A DNA stretch of 64,000 nucleotides from Temnothorax longispinosus (taxonomy: Eukaryota; Arthropoda; Insecta; Hymenoptera; Formicidae), in the NCBI RefSeq assembly GCF_030848805.1, contig NC_092368.1:3630441-3694440 (forward strand). The letters run 5' to 3'. The notes under the pieces were generated by a model. It did not search any database, was not told the DNA's origin, and saw nothing but the letters and a program-made list of their open reading frames with translations. Position numbers and translations under genes: made by a program. The stretch's first letter is position 1, and each line of letters starts with the position of its first letter. Positions 24,004 through 36,148 of this stretch are shown here, piece by piece.

Positions 24004-26640
24004 AAAAGAGCTTATAATTAAACGCGACTACATAACGACGAACACAACAAATTGAAACTTTGGACGCATAAACTAGACATTCAACGTGCTTCGAATGCAA
24101 GTTACAATGTGCTTCTATCTCATGAAGCTATCTTGTGAAGCGCTAGAAACCTTATTCATCAATCCACTCTCATATAATGAGCTATAAAGTAGAATTAATT
24201 CTTTCATTAGAAACGCAATCGAAGTCAAGTAGCCGAGAACTATTTGACGCTCGATAAATTTGTCTTGTAACAATATGAAGCTTAGCGGACTAATCACGAC
24301 GGGCATCTCTTTCTTGAAGATAATCAGTGCTGTTCCCTTTTCGCGGACGATCCAGCGAACGGCGACGCTTACCCATCGGCCCCGTGGTGGTGGCGATGGT
24401 GGTGGTCGAATAATTCGGGGCGGTCGTTAGTATTTGCGATTAGCTCGCTCCGGCGAACCGGAAGGGGCGATTCTCTTCTCCGTGGGATTTCGCGCCTAAT
24501 CTAGGTTGGATCGGCAAAGCAAAGGCTCGTCGGTCCCCCGGCCAGGATCGCGGAGGTTGCGCAACGTAATTTAGATCGATGATTTAGATTCGCGCCCACG
24601 ATCGATATCATTACGCGGCTCTCCTTCGCGCGGCGCTCTCTTCCGTCATTCGATGGGAAAGATATCGGCGAGATACCGGCGTAGATGCACAATGCGCTCT
24701 TTCTTTTGCCGGCCTCTCTATTTTATGCACTTAGATTTCGTCAAACCATAAGTACAGCATAAACGTGCTGTATTACAAATCAAGCTAGTGTCTATGTTAA
24801 CAGCTGCTATACCTTCTCAGCAATAAATTCCAAGCTTTTCATCATTATCCCTGTTTGAAGTTTTTAACCATTATATCCCATAAATTCAAGGATACAATAA
24901 TGTCGACAGGTAAAATTTAGACCTTTATATATACGATCCTTTCTTTTAGCTCTATAACAGGGAACATCCGTTATCTTATACTTCAATATGGTAATTACTC
25001 CACCATCACTATGTGTGTACAAACAGGCATTGTGGTATCGAAATAAGTGAGAGAAAATTATTTCAAGACAGAAGGAAAAAGAAAGAGAAAGGCAAAAGGA
25101 ACACATTGTTATATGATTTAACCTTGGAAAATTCTCGACAGAATTGTTGGGATAATTCATAGTGTCTCTCTGTCTTGACTCATGCTGTGATCAAGAAATA
25201 AATTATCCTGCACGATTTGACATAGATCGTTATATGTTCTGCTAATCCTCTAAACAATCTCTGCGAGTATATACGCCCAATACGTGACAAAAATGTTTTC
25301 AAATCTTTCGGCTGGCCGCGGCACAAGAAGGTTTTGGAATTTTTTGCGTTGTATGCATGACTCACACATATGCGAATCTTTTGATTTTTCGTGCTTATAA
25401 TAAGACTGAAAACATTTGTAAAAATAAGTAGAATGAAAAAATTGGCTTATTTCCACGAAAATTTAAATTAAGACTGAGCAAATCTCGAGCTCGTTTCTTA
25501 GATATCTATACATGATAATAATAATACAATAAGGAAATAGCGCGGAATGTTTCCCTTTTCTCAATTATTTTTCAGCTAAAATATAAATGTTGAGTGATGT
25601 ACGATGTAAAGTAGAAATATTTCTTGCAACTTTAAATACAAGATATTAACATTAACATAATTACGCACGTAATATTGTCTTTTTGTGTCCGTGGACAATT
25701 TTTATATTACAAAAAAATAAGTAGAAATATATTAAATTGCATGCAGACGCCGTATGTATGGGATTTTCGAGTGAAATTTTCAACACGTTTGGCCCTTGGG
25801 TGTTCCTCAGTGGGGTTTCCTGGGTTGTCCACGCGACACATGGAGAGCATCGCGGTCACCATTTATCACGCCGATTTTTCGTGACGATACCTAAACTTTG
25901 GGCAGTGTGCCCAAGTCCCTTATAGCCTGCTCGAATTCATTCAAACTTCCGTACCGTTCTATCGACAAATAAAAGCGCGAAAATGTCTATTCACGAATTC
26001 ATAATTCAACTTAAATCGTCCAGGGAGAATTCTCCTAGGAGGCATGTCTTGTTGTTGTCACACGGCTGACGAGATTTCTATGTTGAAGTTTACATGTTGA
26101 AAATTGTTCTTTCATGGCTAACTTCATAAATGTCTCCACGTTTTGACAATAGCCACGGCGATTTTACCTTTTTGTAGTCGAACTAACAGAAGAAATGTTA
26201 GTTTTAATAGAAATTCTTTCGACTTAATAATTGATTGAGTTTAATAGAAAAGTAATCAAAGCCCAAAAGATAGAGAAAAAGTTTCATTTTTAACCAATAT
26301 TTTTTTATTGTTACCTTTTAGTAATAAATTTTAGTTAGAGATTGTTTATCTGAATGTTTCATTTCCAACATTAAATATTTCATTAATGGAACCTTAAATT
26401 AAGTTTCTGATGGAACAAAATTGACTTGAAATTAATCAATTGAACAAAGATTTAATAATATATTTGCATTTTCGGAGCTTTCAATTAAATAATATCATAT
26501 GGAGTATTATTTTATTAAATTAAATATTAAATTAAAATATGAAAGGACACAATTCTAGAACGCTCTATATATTAAACAGAGTCATGAGTTAATAAAAAAT
26601 ATCTACAGATATAGGCACAAAAGTAATAATTTAGAGACAC
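24004..26640. other. Non-coding, AT-rich
   Basis: A short CpG-rich segment lies at about 24330-24620; the rest is AT-rich. Frames up to 98 codons (24864-25160, - strand) have no recognisable features. No repeats or RNA genes were seen. Confidence 0.45.
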
Positions 26641-27066
26641 ATGCCGGATATAAAAAGCGACTTGGATTTAAATCATTCTTTTAAAAAATTCTTTGATTGC
26701 AAAATTTTGCGCAGAAAAACATTCGAAAAATTCACGAGCGAGAGCCTGCCAGAAAGTCCCGGAAAGACCTATCTGACTCCCCAAGGAGTTTCTTTGATCG
26801 CATGCTTAACGACGACAGTTGCAACGGACAATGTGATATCTATGGCAATGCAGAAGGCGTGTTTGAGCACAAACACTTTGCGATTTGATCCTTGCAGCGG
26901 GGTTCTACAATACCTCGATAAATTCATGGCCACCATATTCAGTCAGTATTGTAAAGAGAAAAAGAATAAAACTGACGATCCTCTTTTGGGAACTGGAAAC
27001 TCTTTCGACTGCTTTAAAGCAACCTTTAAAGGCTGCTTTCGAATCATTCCTTTACACCTTCTGTGA
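26641..27066 (+). CDS. Unassigned 141-codon open frame in AT-rich DNA
   Basis: ATG at 26641 opens a frame of 141 codons to TGA, unusually long for such AT-rich surroundings. It contains segments such as SESLPESPGKTYLTPQGVSL and SQYCKEKKNKTDDPLLGTG. I recognise no domain, signal peptide or membrane segment. The other two + frames are also open over much of the interval (26697-26888 and 26885-27115), as seen in decayed or composition-biased coding sequence. It could be an old gene fragment, an untranslated exon, or chance. Confidence 0.2.
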   Translation: MPDIKSDLDLNHSFKKFFDCKILRRKTFEKFTSESLPESPGKTYLTPQGVSLIACLTTTVATDNVISMAMQKACLSTNTLRFDPCSGVLQYLDKFMATIFSQYCKEKKNKTDDPLLGTGNSFDCFKATFKGCFRIIPLHLL

Positions 27067-27768
27067 ACGGTGCAATGCAAAGAGAAAAAAATACGCAGTG
27101 AATATATTCAGGTAGGTATACGAGACTAACAGCTATAAACATGTCTGTCAACAGGCGTGTTGAAAAGAATTTAGAAAGATTAGCTCTAGATATATTGGAT
27201 TTATATTTAATTCAGTTGATTAAACTTCGCTTTGTTTTGCGTGGTATTTGAAACAGCTGACATTAATCAAATTTTCTCTCTCTAAACAGAATATTAATCA
27301 AACTTTATTTTTCTAAAGTTTCGAAAAACTAGCATCGAGAGTTTGACTTTTCGAATATATAAGTAAAGAATTAATTTTAATAAATTTAATTTAGAATTCA
27401 ACTTTTTTTGGTTTTTCTTAGATCGTGTAAAATGGCGTGGAAGAAAATTCTAGACATCACTTTTTGGAGAAAACCTTCTGAATGACTCATAGCGCACGCG
27501 ACTCATTACTTCAGAAAATGTTCAAAGGATATTCCATTGAAAAAATCCTATTTTGAAACCGATCTTTTCATGGAACAAAAAATATATTAACAATGGAATT
27601 GGTGTGGTCTTTGTGTGGTACATAACTTCAAAGTCAAAAGTATTTCAATAGATCAGCACGTGTCAAAGATACTGGTAGCTACAGTAGCAGACAATTTAAG
27701 CGGCAAATGTTTCCTAAAGAGTTTAGATGAAGCGGCACTAAAAGGTTGCTACCTAGTAGGTAACGTTA
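27067..27768. other. Non-coding spacer before the MITE pair
   Basis: AT-rich DNA. A 66-codon frame at 27615-27815 runs into the left end of the next mobile element, which argues against it being a gene. Confidence 0.4.
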
Positions 27769-27988
27769 CACAGAGAAAAAAACCGAAAAATCCGAAAAAA
27801 CACCCAGTCCGATAAGTTCAACCAAACATTCCACTAATTAACCAAACATTATTTGCTTCAACAATTTATTTAGTTTCTTTAATCAAGAATTAATTAATTC
27901 AACTAATGTTCAGCCAACCAACTAAAATGTTTAGTTGAACGTATCGGACCAAATACTTTTTGGGATTAACAAATTTTTTCTCTCAGTG
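27769..27988. mobile_element. MITE with CACnGAG ends, TA-flanked
   Basis: The left end CACAGAGAAAAAAACC pairs with the right end, which reads CACTGAGAGAAAAAATTT on the other strand. Further inward the arms share GTCCGATA followed by GTTCAAC and AAACATT, giving about 80 bases of imperfect inverted repeat. TA borders each side (27767-27768 and 27989-27990). There is no coding capacity. The right border lies eight bases from the next element. Confidence 0.7.
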
Positions 27989-27998
27989 TACGTGCATA

Positions 27999-28408
27999 TA
28001 CATTACCGCTCAAAAGTATTTACCTTAAAGAAATTTGACCAGGGATAAGTTCACATAAAAATTTTAATGAAAAAGTCAATAATTTGCTATATGTATGTAT
28101 CGCATAGGTAGTTGTACATGTTATTTAAACAATGTTAAACAATGATTTTACAAGAAAATAACATTATTATTTAAAATTTTTAACATTATTTTAAATATTT
28201 ATTATTTGAGATTTTTCGTACGCAAAATAATTACATAAAATTAGGAAGTAAGGGATTTTAAGGGATAACAACATAACGTTAATTTTGTATAAAATAATAA
28301 TGAGTACGTACCATGCAATAATCTCTACTTTAAATTAAGTTTCCTGCAAAAAACTCGAATTTTTTCCTATTTTTTCTGGAGTGGCAAATACTTTTGAGCG
28401 GTAGTGCA
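27999..28408. mobile_element. Tc1/mariner-type MITE, TA-flanked
   Basis: A 410-base unit has 26-base terminal inverted repeats that differ at only three positions, all transitions. The shared core is TACCGCTCAAAAGTATTT. TA flanks both ends (27997-27998 and 28409-28410). The word CACTACCGCTCAAAAG at element ends is familiar from Tc1-like transposons. No transposase frame remains, so it is a non-autonomous derivative. Confidence 0.8.
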
Positions 28409-28410
28409 TA

Positions 28411-29579
28411 TGTCTGTGTGTGAGCTATGCATTTAGATTTCATTCATATCATACTTCATTTGACTCTTAATTTAACGTCTTCAGCATGTTATCCGTCAAT
28501 GTCAGCGAAGAATTGAGAAATTCGTCGCGACCGTAACTTTAATAGAATAGAATAAAACGAATTGGAGGGAAAAAGAACGAGCGTCGGAGAGAAAGAGAGA
28601 AGGAGAAAAGTTTATTTTGCCTGGAAATAACGCGCGCGTTGTGAGATACCGCTGAGAATTCGAGATTACCCTGTCGTCCTTCGGAAGCCGTCCAATTTCG
28701 CGCAAGCAAGGATTCGAGAAAAGGCGCGGCGGTGGAGGATTTCCCGGCGTTCAAGGAATCGTCACAAGGGCGAATCGTGGAAACTCGCCCTCTTATACCG
28801 ACGTTACATCGTGGAATACCGCGGAGCAATTGCGAACGTGCGTTCGTTGCGCTTTTGCGCGAAAACGTCACGCCGATTTTTTCTAGACATGCATTGCATA
28901 TAGATATATTTCGGTTCTCTATTTATTTAAATAAAGTTTATTTCATTCATACAGTATACCGCGGGAGAACTACGCGCGAGTAATAGACGGCTTTCTAACT
29001 CCCGTCGTGAATTTGGAACCGGCTTATCCGCCGTCTCGTCTCGGTGAAGCTAGCCAATTTCGCGAAACGGGACTTCGCGAAAGGATACGATTCTCGCAGA
29101 TAAGCGCGCGTCCGTGACGGAGGAAACTGCGAATTTGATGGTGTGAAAACTTTGATCGTATTTTTTAGAAATTGATTTGAAGAAGTCCACGGCATTTCGC
29201 TGTGGACTTTCTAATAGCAATACATAATGATTATTCTTCATCTTCATTGAAAGATTCTTTTCATCGATAAAACGAAACTGCAATCAATAAACGTAAGAAC
29301 CAGTGTAATATACATTTAAGATATTAAATTTTGCTTTGTTTGAAATTGTAAATATTTGATATATATTTATAATATTTCATTTATGAATTTCTGGGACATC
29401 ATAAGTATTCTAAATGCTAACCCCTAATGTATTTTAGAGCAAGAATTTAAATTTTCGTCAACAGCAATGTAGGTATTGTTGTATACACAACCACCTATAC
29501 ATATATTTATTAATAAATTCAGCAACATGGAATTCCACATAAAGTTTCACATAAAGTAGCAACTATCCTGAGCTGGTCC
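28411..29579. other. Non-coding, no gene seen
   Basis: Unique DNA with a purine-rich patch at about 28555-28615. A short imperfect hairpin (AAGTCCACGGC at 29183-29193 and its near complement at 29197-29207) is present but small. Nothing else is recognised. Confidence 0.4.
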
Positions 29580-31000
29580 CACAAACCTTCGGTGCTCCGT
29601 TTTATGTCTCCTCACGGGGCGTTTTGAGGAAAAGTCCGCGCGCGAAATTATTTGCAAACTCTCCCGCGAGCGGCAAGCAGGCAGCAGATAAAGAACCCCC
29701 CCCCTCCCTCTCGCGAGAACCGCGTGATACGTCTGCAAATTATTCGAGGAGACGGTAGTAAAACGGGGGTTGGCGTTTACCGAGACGCGCGGCGAGGAGC
29801 CACGCCGAAGAAGCGGCAAGAACGAGGGAGGCGGAGGACAGAGCAGGGGGACATCGGGAGAAGGCAAGGAGGAGAGGAGGAGTGTTGCTGGCGTCGCTGC
29901 CTCGCGGTGGCGAGAACGCGCGCAAGAAGTGTAGTAATGTCCGCCGGCGGGCAGGCGGCAGACTATTACCACTGCATGAATATGAATGAGACGAGGAGGA
30001 GGACGAGGAGGCGGAGGTGGAGGAGGAGGAGGATCAAGAACGGTGGCGGAGGAAGGACGTCGACGGAGAAGGACGTTTGCATGAGAGCGTAGTCGGATCC
30101 AACGGAGAACGTTGCTAGTGGCGGAGAGGGCGAGAACTCAGGAGGGAGACCGTGCGACAGGGGGAAGGGACGACGAAGCGCGAGAGAGAAGCTATCGGCA
30201 CGGCGCGGCGCGGCAGAGCGGAGGGCGAGAGGGAGAAAGGGAACGGGAGAAGAGGCAGCGAGCGGAGAGAGCGCGAAAGGAGCGGCATTCAATTAGTCTC
30301 CTAGTAATTAGCCGGGAAATCTTCGGCTTTGTCGGCAAGATCCTCTTCTGACCGATACCCAAGACCCGCCCGGTCGGCCGCGGCCGGTCGGCAAGAACTG
30401 CCGCGCGAACGCGCACGCATGCACGCACACAGACACGCACATGTACGTATATACATAGATACATTTGCAAACGTTTGTGTGTGCGTGCGCGCGAATAATA
30501 TATGTTCCTGCGTGTATGTAAGTCGCGACACATGCACTCGCGCGTGTGCGCGTTTCGCGTGCGTACGTGCATACGTGCCGTGGGGCCCATTCGCACACGA
30601 AAGCCCGCGAGAGACGCGAGCGCGCTTTTTATGCGGAACTCTCAAACAGCCCCGCCATAGAATTAGTCGTGTACCCGTGTATTACGCTCGTAAATTGATT
30701 TCCGCGCAGCGAAAGGTGAGGAGGCGTCCCTTTAAGGTCCGCGCGCATTCAGGCCCCTTTAAAGACCTCGGCGGCCATCTTGTCACCGTTGTCGAGGCTT
30801 CATCGCGTTCATCAAAAGGATCCGATATTTCTTTAAATGATTACTCAAATTCTCGGACGCATCGCGGAAGCTGGTTCAATTTGGAAACGGTCATTTCTCA
30901 ATGTTTCGTAGCGCATGAAGTGAAGACTCGAGTCCCAGAATGTTATAACTCACGCACTGCAGCTCGTTTAATAGATGACTATATAAACCGGACATGTGTT
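29580..31000. other. CpG-dense, strongly purine-skewed patch, possible promoter or first exon
   Basis: From about 29780 to 30290 the + strand is heavily purine-rich, with many GGAGG/GAGGA words. From about 30400 to 30590 it changes to alternating CA/TG/CG steps that favour Z-DNA. A 236-codon frame at 30329-31039 is Arg/Cys/His-rich because of this repeat and is not accepted as a gene. The patch resembles a promoter with a purine-rich 5' leader, but no start site could be fixed. Confidence 0.35.
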
Positions 31001-31578
31001 TATATGCGAATGCGAAACGTACGTTACGAAGGCCATTAATATCCGTACACGACTTCCACGTCTTCCTCGAAGTCTTCCATGGAGACAATGCGGACCGTTT
31101 CCAACTCCCCTGACCGATTTTTCAAAGCACCCCGCGGTTATTTCTTGAAACTCAAACCCGTGGTAACCACAAAAGCCTGGACCAGTTTGGACACACAGGG
31201 TGCATCTTTCACGAGGGTCGGTCGCGTAGTACTTTGTCAATGCGGGGAATAAAATAATCATTAATGCGGGGCTGCAGATAGACGCGCTAGATCGGTCAGG
31301 GGTGGTCTACCCTCGGCCGTCCACGGGTGGCCTCTTCCGTGTCATGTATCACGACACGACGAGCCTAAATAGGTACACGCTGCCAGCCACACACGCACCC
31401 ACACGCATCCGCCTCTCTCCCTACCTCTCTCTTTCCTACCCTTCCAAGTGTGGGTTCACTACATAGAGCTCTCTCTCCCGGACGAGCCCCGCGCTAACAT
31501 AACTTCACCCCGCGGCGCGCCAGTAAATCACCGTTAAGGGCTGCTAAATAGCAGCACGCTCTCGAAACCTAGACGCGA

Positions 31579-31609
31579 GCGCGCGCGTGTGTGTGTGTGT
31601 GTGTGTGTG
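31579..31609. repeat. (GC)n(GT)n dinucleotide repeat
   Basis: A short GC run passes directly into about eleven GT units. It is fully alternating purine-pyrimidine and thus Z-DNA-prone. Confidence 0.9.
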
Positions 31610-34219
31610 GCTCCGCTTTGCCTCCTGGATGCGAACTTGATGTCCAGGCCCGGAATTGTGTCCGCGCGTCTCGGGTAGCCATTCGACTAGCGCCGGGTCA
31701 AAAGCACGCCCCGTGCACACTCGGGGGATGAAGTACTGCCGTCGAGAAGAAACGGCTGTTAGACTCATCGAATGCCGGTTGGTTCCGTCCGGCCGACTCG
31801 TTTCCTGCTCCGACCGTGAAACGAGAATTAAATCGCGGAGGAACCGCGCGGAATGAGACTTTCGGGGCTTGACAGCCCCAATCGACGACACGTTCGAGAA
31901 GCCCTCCCGCCTTCCTTGGTTCTTTGCTACGCAAGATGGGAAAACGACGGACGAAAAAGACGTTTTCGTATATATATCATCGCTTGACATTTTGATTCAG
32001 CGAGAAATTTTAATTAAAAGTTTTAATTAAGAATTCAGCTAGGAATTTTGATACAGCGAAGAACATTATTATATGTGTACAATGCTTATACTAAATTTCT
32101 ATTATAAGGAATTTCTCGTAAGATAAAAGATTAGCATTCCAAATCAAAGAAAAAAAGCAAAAGAAAATCATTACAGTAATATTTGAACAAATACTACAGT
32201 TACAGAAATAACCAATAATAATATAGCACTGCTCGTTAAAATATTGTATCAGTTTGGTTCTCTTATTAACTTAGGTCTATGTCAGTTTCAATTTATGAAT
32301 TGTGAAAAGAAAAAGAAGAAGCTATTTATAAAGGTAAAACGAGGAGCTGAAGCTGTTTATAAAGGTAAAACGGGAAGTCGAAACTGTTCTCACAACCGCT
32401 GGGACATAATAAATGAACTTAACAAAATAACTAACGAACCCGTCGTTTCAGTCACTAGTAGTAGACCTCTCACAGCACTTTATATACATCAGGAGCGCAT
32501 CTGGAAACGAGACGCGTCTCCGATCGACAAACAGGCTTCCCATGGAAGCGGAACGGAATAGTCGAAATAGTTCGTCGAGAGAACGAGCCGGGCCGCGTTA
32601 ACGACCGAAACGCGCTACAGATGCGTGGTAATTTACAATGATTATCGACGGGGCCCCATCCCGGGGGGTGGTCTCTCTCTCTCTCTGGAAGGGAAATGAG
32701 AGTGGGACGTCGGCACGAGACGCGACGATCAGCGTTGCGTTCCCATGGCTTTAGATTACGTCGCCCGATCCGCGTCGAACCGAGTTTCCCGATTTGTGTG
32801 GAACCTGATACCCCTGCGAGAAGGGTCGTGAAATCAAGATATATGGCGCGGCAGAAGCCGAACGGGTGGGCGAGCCACCCTCTCGACGCGTCGTACTCGT
32901 CGACGTCGACGTCGATTCTCGTTCGCCGTCGCTATCAATCGAACGTACGTCATTTTTTCCACCTTTCAGCTATATTGGATCAGCCGCGCCGTTAGCGCGA
33001 TCGATAGTGCGACACGATGCGATCGAGACGAGTTCTCGGGACGTTGTAGTTTGGTGCTCTAACTCGATAAGAATTTGCGTACATATATGTCAATAGCTTC
33101 TAAATATCGCAATTGCAAAAGAGGAGGATTTATTTAATTCGCTAAGCTTTATCGTAGAATTTTAGATCCCAGATTACCGTGCAAAATTGTCTTGAATGTT
33201 TAAAAGTAATTATGTGATTTGTAATTTAATAAAGTAAAGTAACTTGTATACGTATAAATTTTTCTCACTAAATCTCACTGCAAAAGTTACAAAATCTTAA
33301 TTAAACGATCAAAACAGAGATAGCTTTAATTGCAATACTTTTAACATACATTTGCCAGTCTTTTAAGCGATCAAAATAGGGATGTTCCCGCGAATCAAGT
33401 TTCATCGACAGACGCGGTGAATTGGGGTGCCATCAAATTTGTTAGTGCCCCTCGTTAAATCCGCATTCACCCTCGGCCTGCCACCCCCGCCACCGCGCCA
33501 CCCTCGAAGTTCGGCTGGAAGGCTAATAAATATCAGCCGGGATACACTTGCTCCCGGGTTTCTCACTCCGCGGACGACGTCGGCACGTGCATCGCGTTCC
33601 GTCCCAGATGACACCGTTTTTATTGAGCGTGGCTTGTGCCCCGCGTTTGAGGCAATCATGACCCATGGATAGCGATGCCGTCCTACGAGCGATTACCCGT
33701 TTTCGAGGATATTGGCCGAACCCGGGGTGTCACGGGGAATTCATCGAATCAAGCCCTAACTTGTATTGCTCCATTTCGGATCGCGACATCCGAGCGAACT
33801 CTCCGACAAATTGATACGTGAAATGTAAGAAAGTAAGCGATATTAATTCCGTCTCACGAATCTTTTACGAGGAATAAAAATGGGAAGTCTCATTTTCTTA
33901 TTTAATCGTTGCACGACTAAAATTTATTGATTAAGAATTGCGAAAATCAGTTATTCCATGGAGATTAGAAATTCTGAATTTAAGAAGTAAAAAATTAAAC
34001 TGGGACAGATTCAAATATAAAATAATTAAAAAATAAATTTAAAAACCAGACATTGATTTAAAATTACAAAATTCCAAAACTCCAAATGTTTGCCAAATTA
34101 ATTATTATAAGAGATGTAAAATTACGTTATTACTTTTCACAAATGTGTTTTCTATGAACTCAAAATGTATCAAAATGTATTGCAGTGGAGATAAAAATTT
34201 ATTAAACGGAGATTTTATA
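31610..34219. other. Non-coding, no gene seen
   Basis: CpG-rich at 31610-31930 and 32580-33060, otherwise AT-rich. The open frames here are short and featureless. A small tandem duplication at 32318 is listed separately. Confidence 0.45.
32318..32379. repeat. 31-base tandem duplication
   Basis: Two copies with period 31 start at 32318 and 32349; both contain TTTATAAAGGTAAAACG. A third partial copy (GAAACTGTT) follows. Confidence 0.8.
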
Positions 34220-34680
34220 TGACCATGCGCGAAGAGTAATCGAGAAATGGATCGAAAATCGACGCGTCGACTTATATATCTGTGCCGCGTTTAAGGGCAA
34301 TCTTTCTCGCCTGATGTTTTGAGTTCAAGTGACAGCGGCCGGTTTATCAAAAATTAACTTAACGCGCCACACGTGACGGTGCAGTATGTGCAATCCCACA
34401 AAGTGAATTACTGACCGGATACGTCAGTGTGACGTTCACAATGGAACGTGATGCGTTCTTCTTCGTTTTCCTGCAGCGGAGGACAACTGTAGAAATTATT
34501 TATCAGTGTGCGAAGGCAAGTGCCTATAAGTGGCTATAAGCCACCCATAAATGATAACCGGCAGCGCAAATTATAAATTGCGTTACCATCTGCTAATCGG
34601 AGGCCGCGGCTTATTTTTAATATTAATTTAATGCACGTGTGTGGTCGTCATCGTAGTCATGAAATAATCATCTAACTTGC
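34220..34680. promoter_or_regulatory. Possible regulatory block with E-boxes and AT cores
   Basis: Unique sequence containing CACGTG-type E-boxes near 34370 and 34635, repeated CTATAAG/CATAAA words at 34525-34552 and the palindrome GCAAATTATAAATTGC near 34566. It lies between AT-rich DNA and the minus-strand exon candidates. The enhancer reading is inference from motif density alone. Confidence 0.15.
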
Positions 34681-35149
34681 AATATACTTTCAGTCAACGG
34701 ATGTGCTTATTTCAACGTCTCTACGTTTTCATAATAAATTTGTTTTATCGATTCATCTTTCTTTGAAATACTACGTCATTAATATTTAATTGTCAAGTAT
34801 GTGCACAACTTTTCTATAAATACTGTATATACTATACGTCATACACGGTAAGAAACTACAATACAATAGTTTTAATCTACTAAAATATTAACAAATAGGA
34901 AATATATTTATACTCGTTCCAAATTGTTTTAAAGGATAAACAGCACCTGACTTTCATAGATAAGCTCTCAAAAAAAATACAAGATATTTTCTAAATACAT
35001 CTTATCAAAAGTTATTTTAACCAAATAAGCTTGGTATTTTTTATATGATAACTGCCCATATTTCGCCGTTTGTTGATACTGGTATCAATGGGTTTAATCA
35101 TCTCGCAGCGAACATCTCAATAATTCAATCCGGAAAAGAATAACGTGAG

Positions 35150-36096
35150 GTGACTGGAACTGGAGGCACGAAAATAATGATTTCATTGTGCTATGATAGG
35201 TACGTGTTTCGATCGAGTAATCCTCGGCATCGAGAATCGAACCGATCGCGTCTCTACGCGTGTAGCTAATTCCGATTTAGCACAGATTTTATATACGACG
35301 GTCGCGGAGAAGGAGGGTGTAACAATGGAAAGGAGGCGAAGGTGACAATAATCGGCAAGGAAGTTGGCTTCTGCCCTGAAATGATAGTTGCCGGACTATA
35401 AGAGAAACTAAAATTGAGCCGCGATCATTTACTTGTCACAACTTTAACGCATGCGAGACAACTCGGACACTGTTTGCAAACTTCTTTGCGTACATTGTGT
35501 GAAAACGGATATATCTTTTATCGTCCCATACGAGTAGTCGTTGGTTTAGAAACGCCCCGGCGATGCTGCCGTATATTTTATCGTTCAAACCTTTTGCACT
35601 GCTATATCGGGAACGCGACATACAAAATTAATGATAATTTTAATGCATTTCTTATTAAACCACAGATGAAAACTATACAGATGTAAACAATTCTAATCTT
35701 TTTATACCTACAGATTGCATTACTCCATTTACCCCATTTTTATCAGATGTCGTTACAACTACTGTATTTGGGCTGAACTAAACTTGGAATTTTTCTACAG
35801 TTAAATCAAACTGCATTTTTAATTTTAAGTGTAAATTAAAATTTTGTAAATTAAAATTTTCTGATAAAACTTATGTTATACAAAATGAAATGCAATATGC
35901 GTTATCTAAAATATAACATTAAGAGTTTATTAAGCTTTCCGTAATGCAAGCAATCGCAAATATCTAAACTAATTTAATCCATTTTAAATAAATCTATAAT
36001 ATATTTTTTACGTTGGCGTTAAAGAATGCATATGTATACATATTATCGAATAAATCTGTTAACCTGATATAAAGTAAACTTTTCTTTGTCACTCAC
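35150..36096. other. Gap downstream of the minus-strand exon, with a further acceptor
   Basis: A further - strand acceptor (AACTATCATTTCAG) ends at 35376. The frame beginning at its third base is open for about 60 codons, and another frame is open for about 35. No donor or domain could be assigned. The remainder is AT-rich and empty. Confidence 0.25.
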
Positions 36097-36148
36097 CGAT
36101 CCGATGTGCAACGGGCGGAGTTATATCTGCCACGTAGCTCCGATGATA
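36097..36148 (-). CDS. Candidate 52-base internal exon, - strand
   Basis: Read on the - strand, a clean acceptor (TTATGTTTGTGTGTTGCAG) ends at 36149 and a consensus donor (G|GTGAGT) begins at 36096, enclosing 52 bases. Two of the three frames are open throughout; one reads YHRSYVADITPPVAHRI. If joined to the open stretch ending at a donor at 36428 (GGG|GTAAAT), the reading either continues or stops within this exon, depending on frame. It may be coding, untranslated, or part of a long non-coding RNA. It is listed because both splice signals are strong and correctly spaced. Confidence 0.25.

Noticed and set aside
23657..24100. 147-codon open frame on the - strand
   Set aside because: It passes straight through both arms of the inverted-repeat element at 23862-24003, so it is not a conserved gene.
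30329..31039. 236-codon open frame on the + strand
   Set aside because: It runs through CA/TG/CG-alternating and CpG-dense DNA; the Arg/Cys/His-rich translation follows the repeat and no domain is visible.
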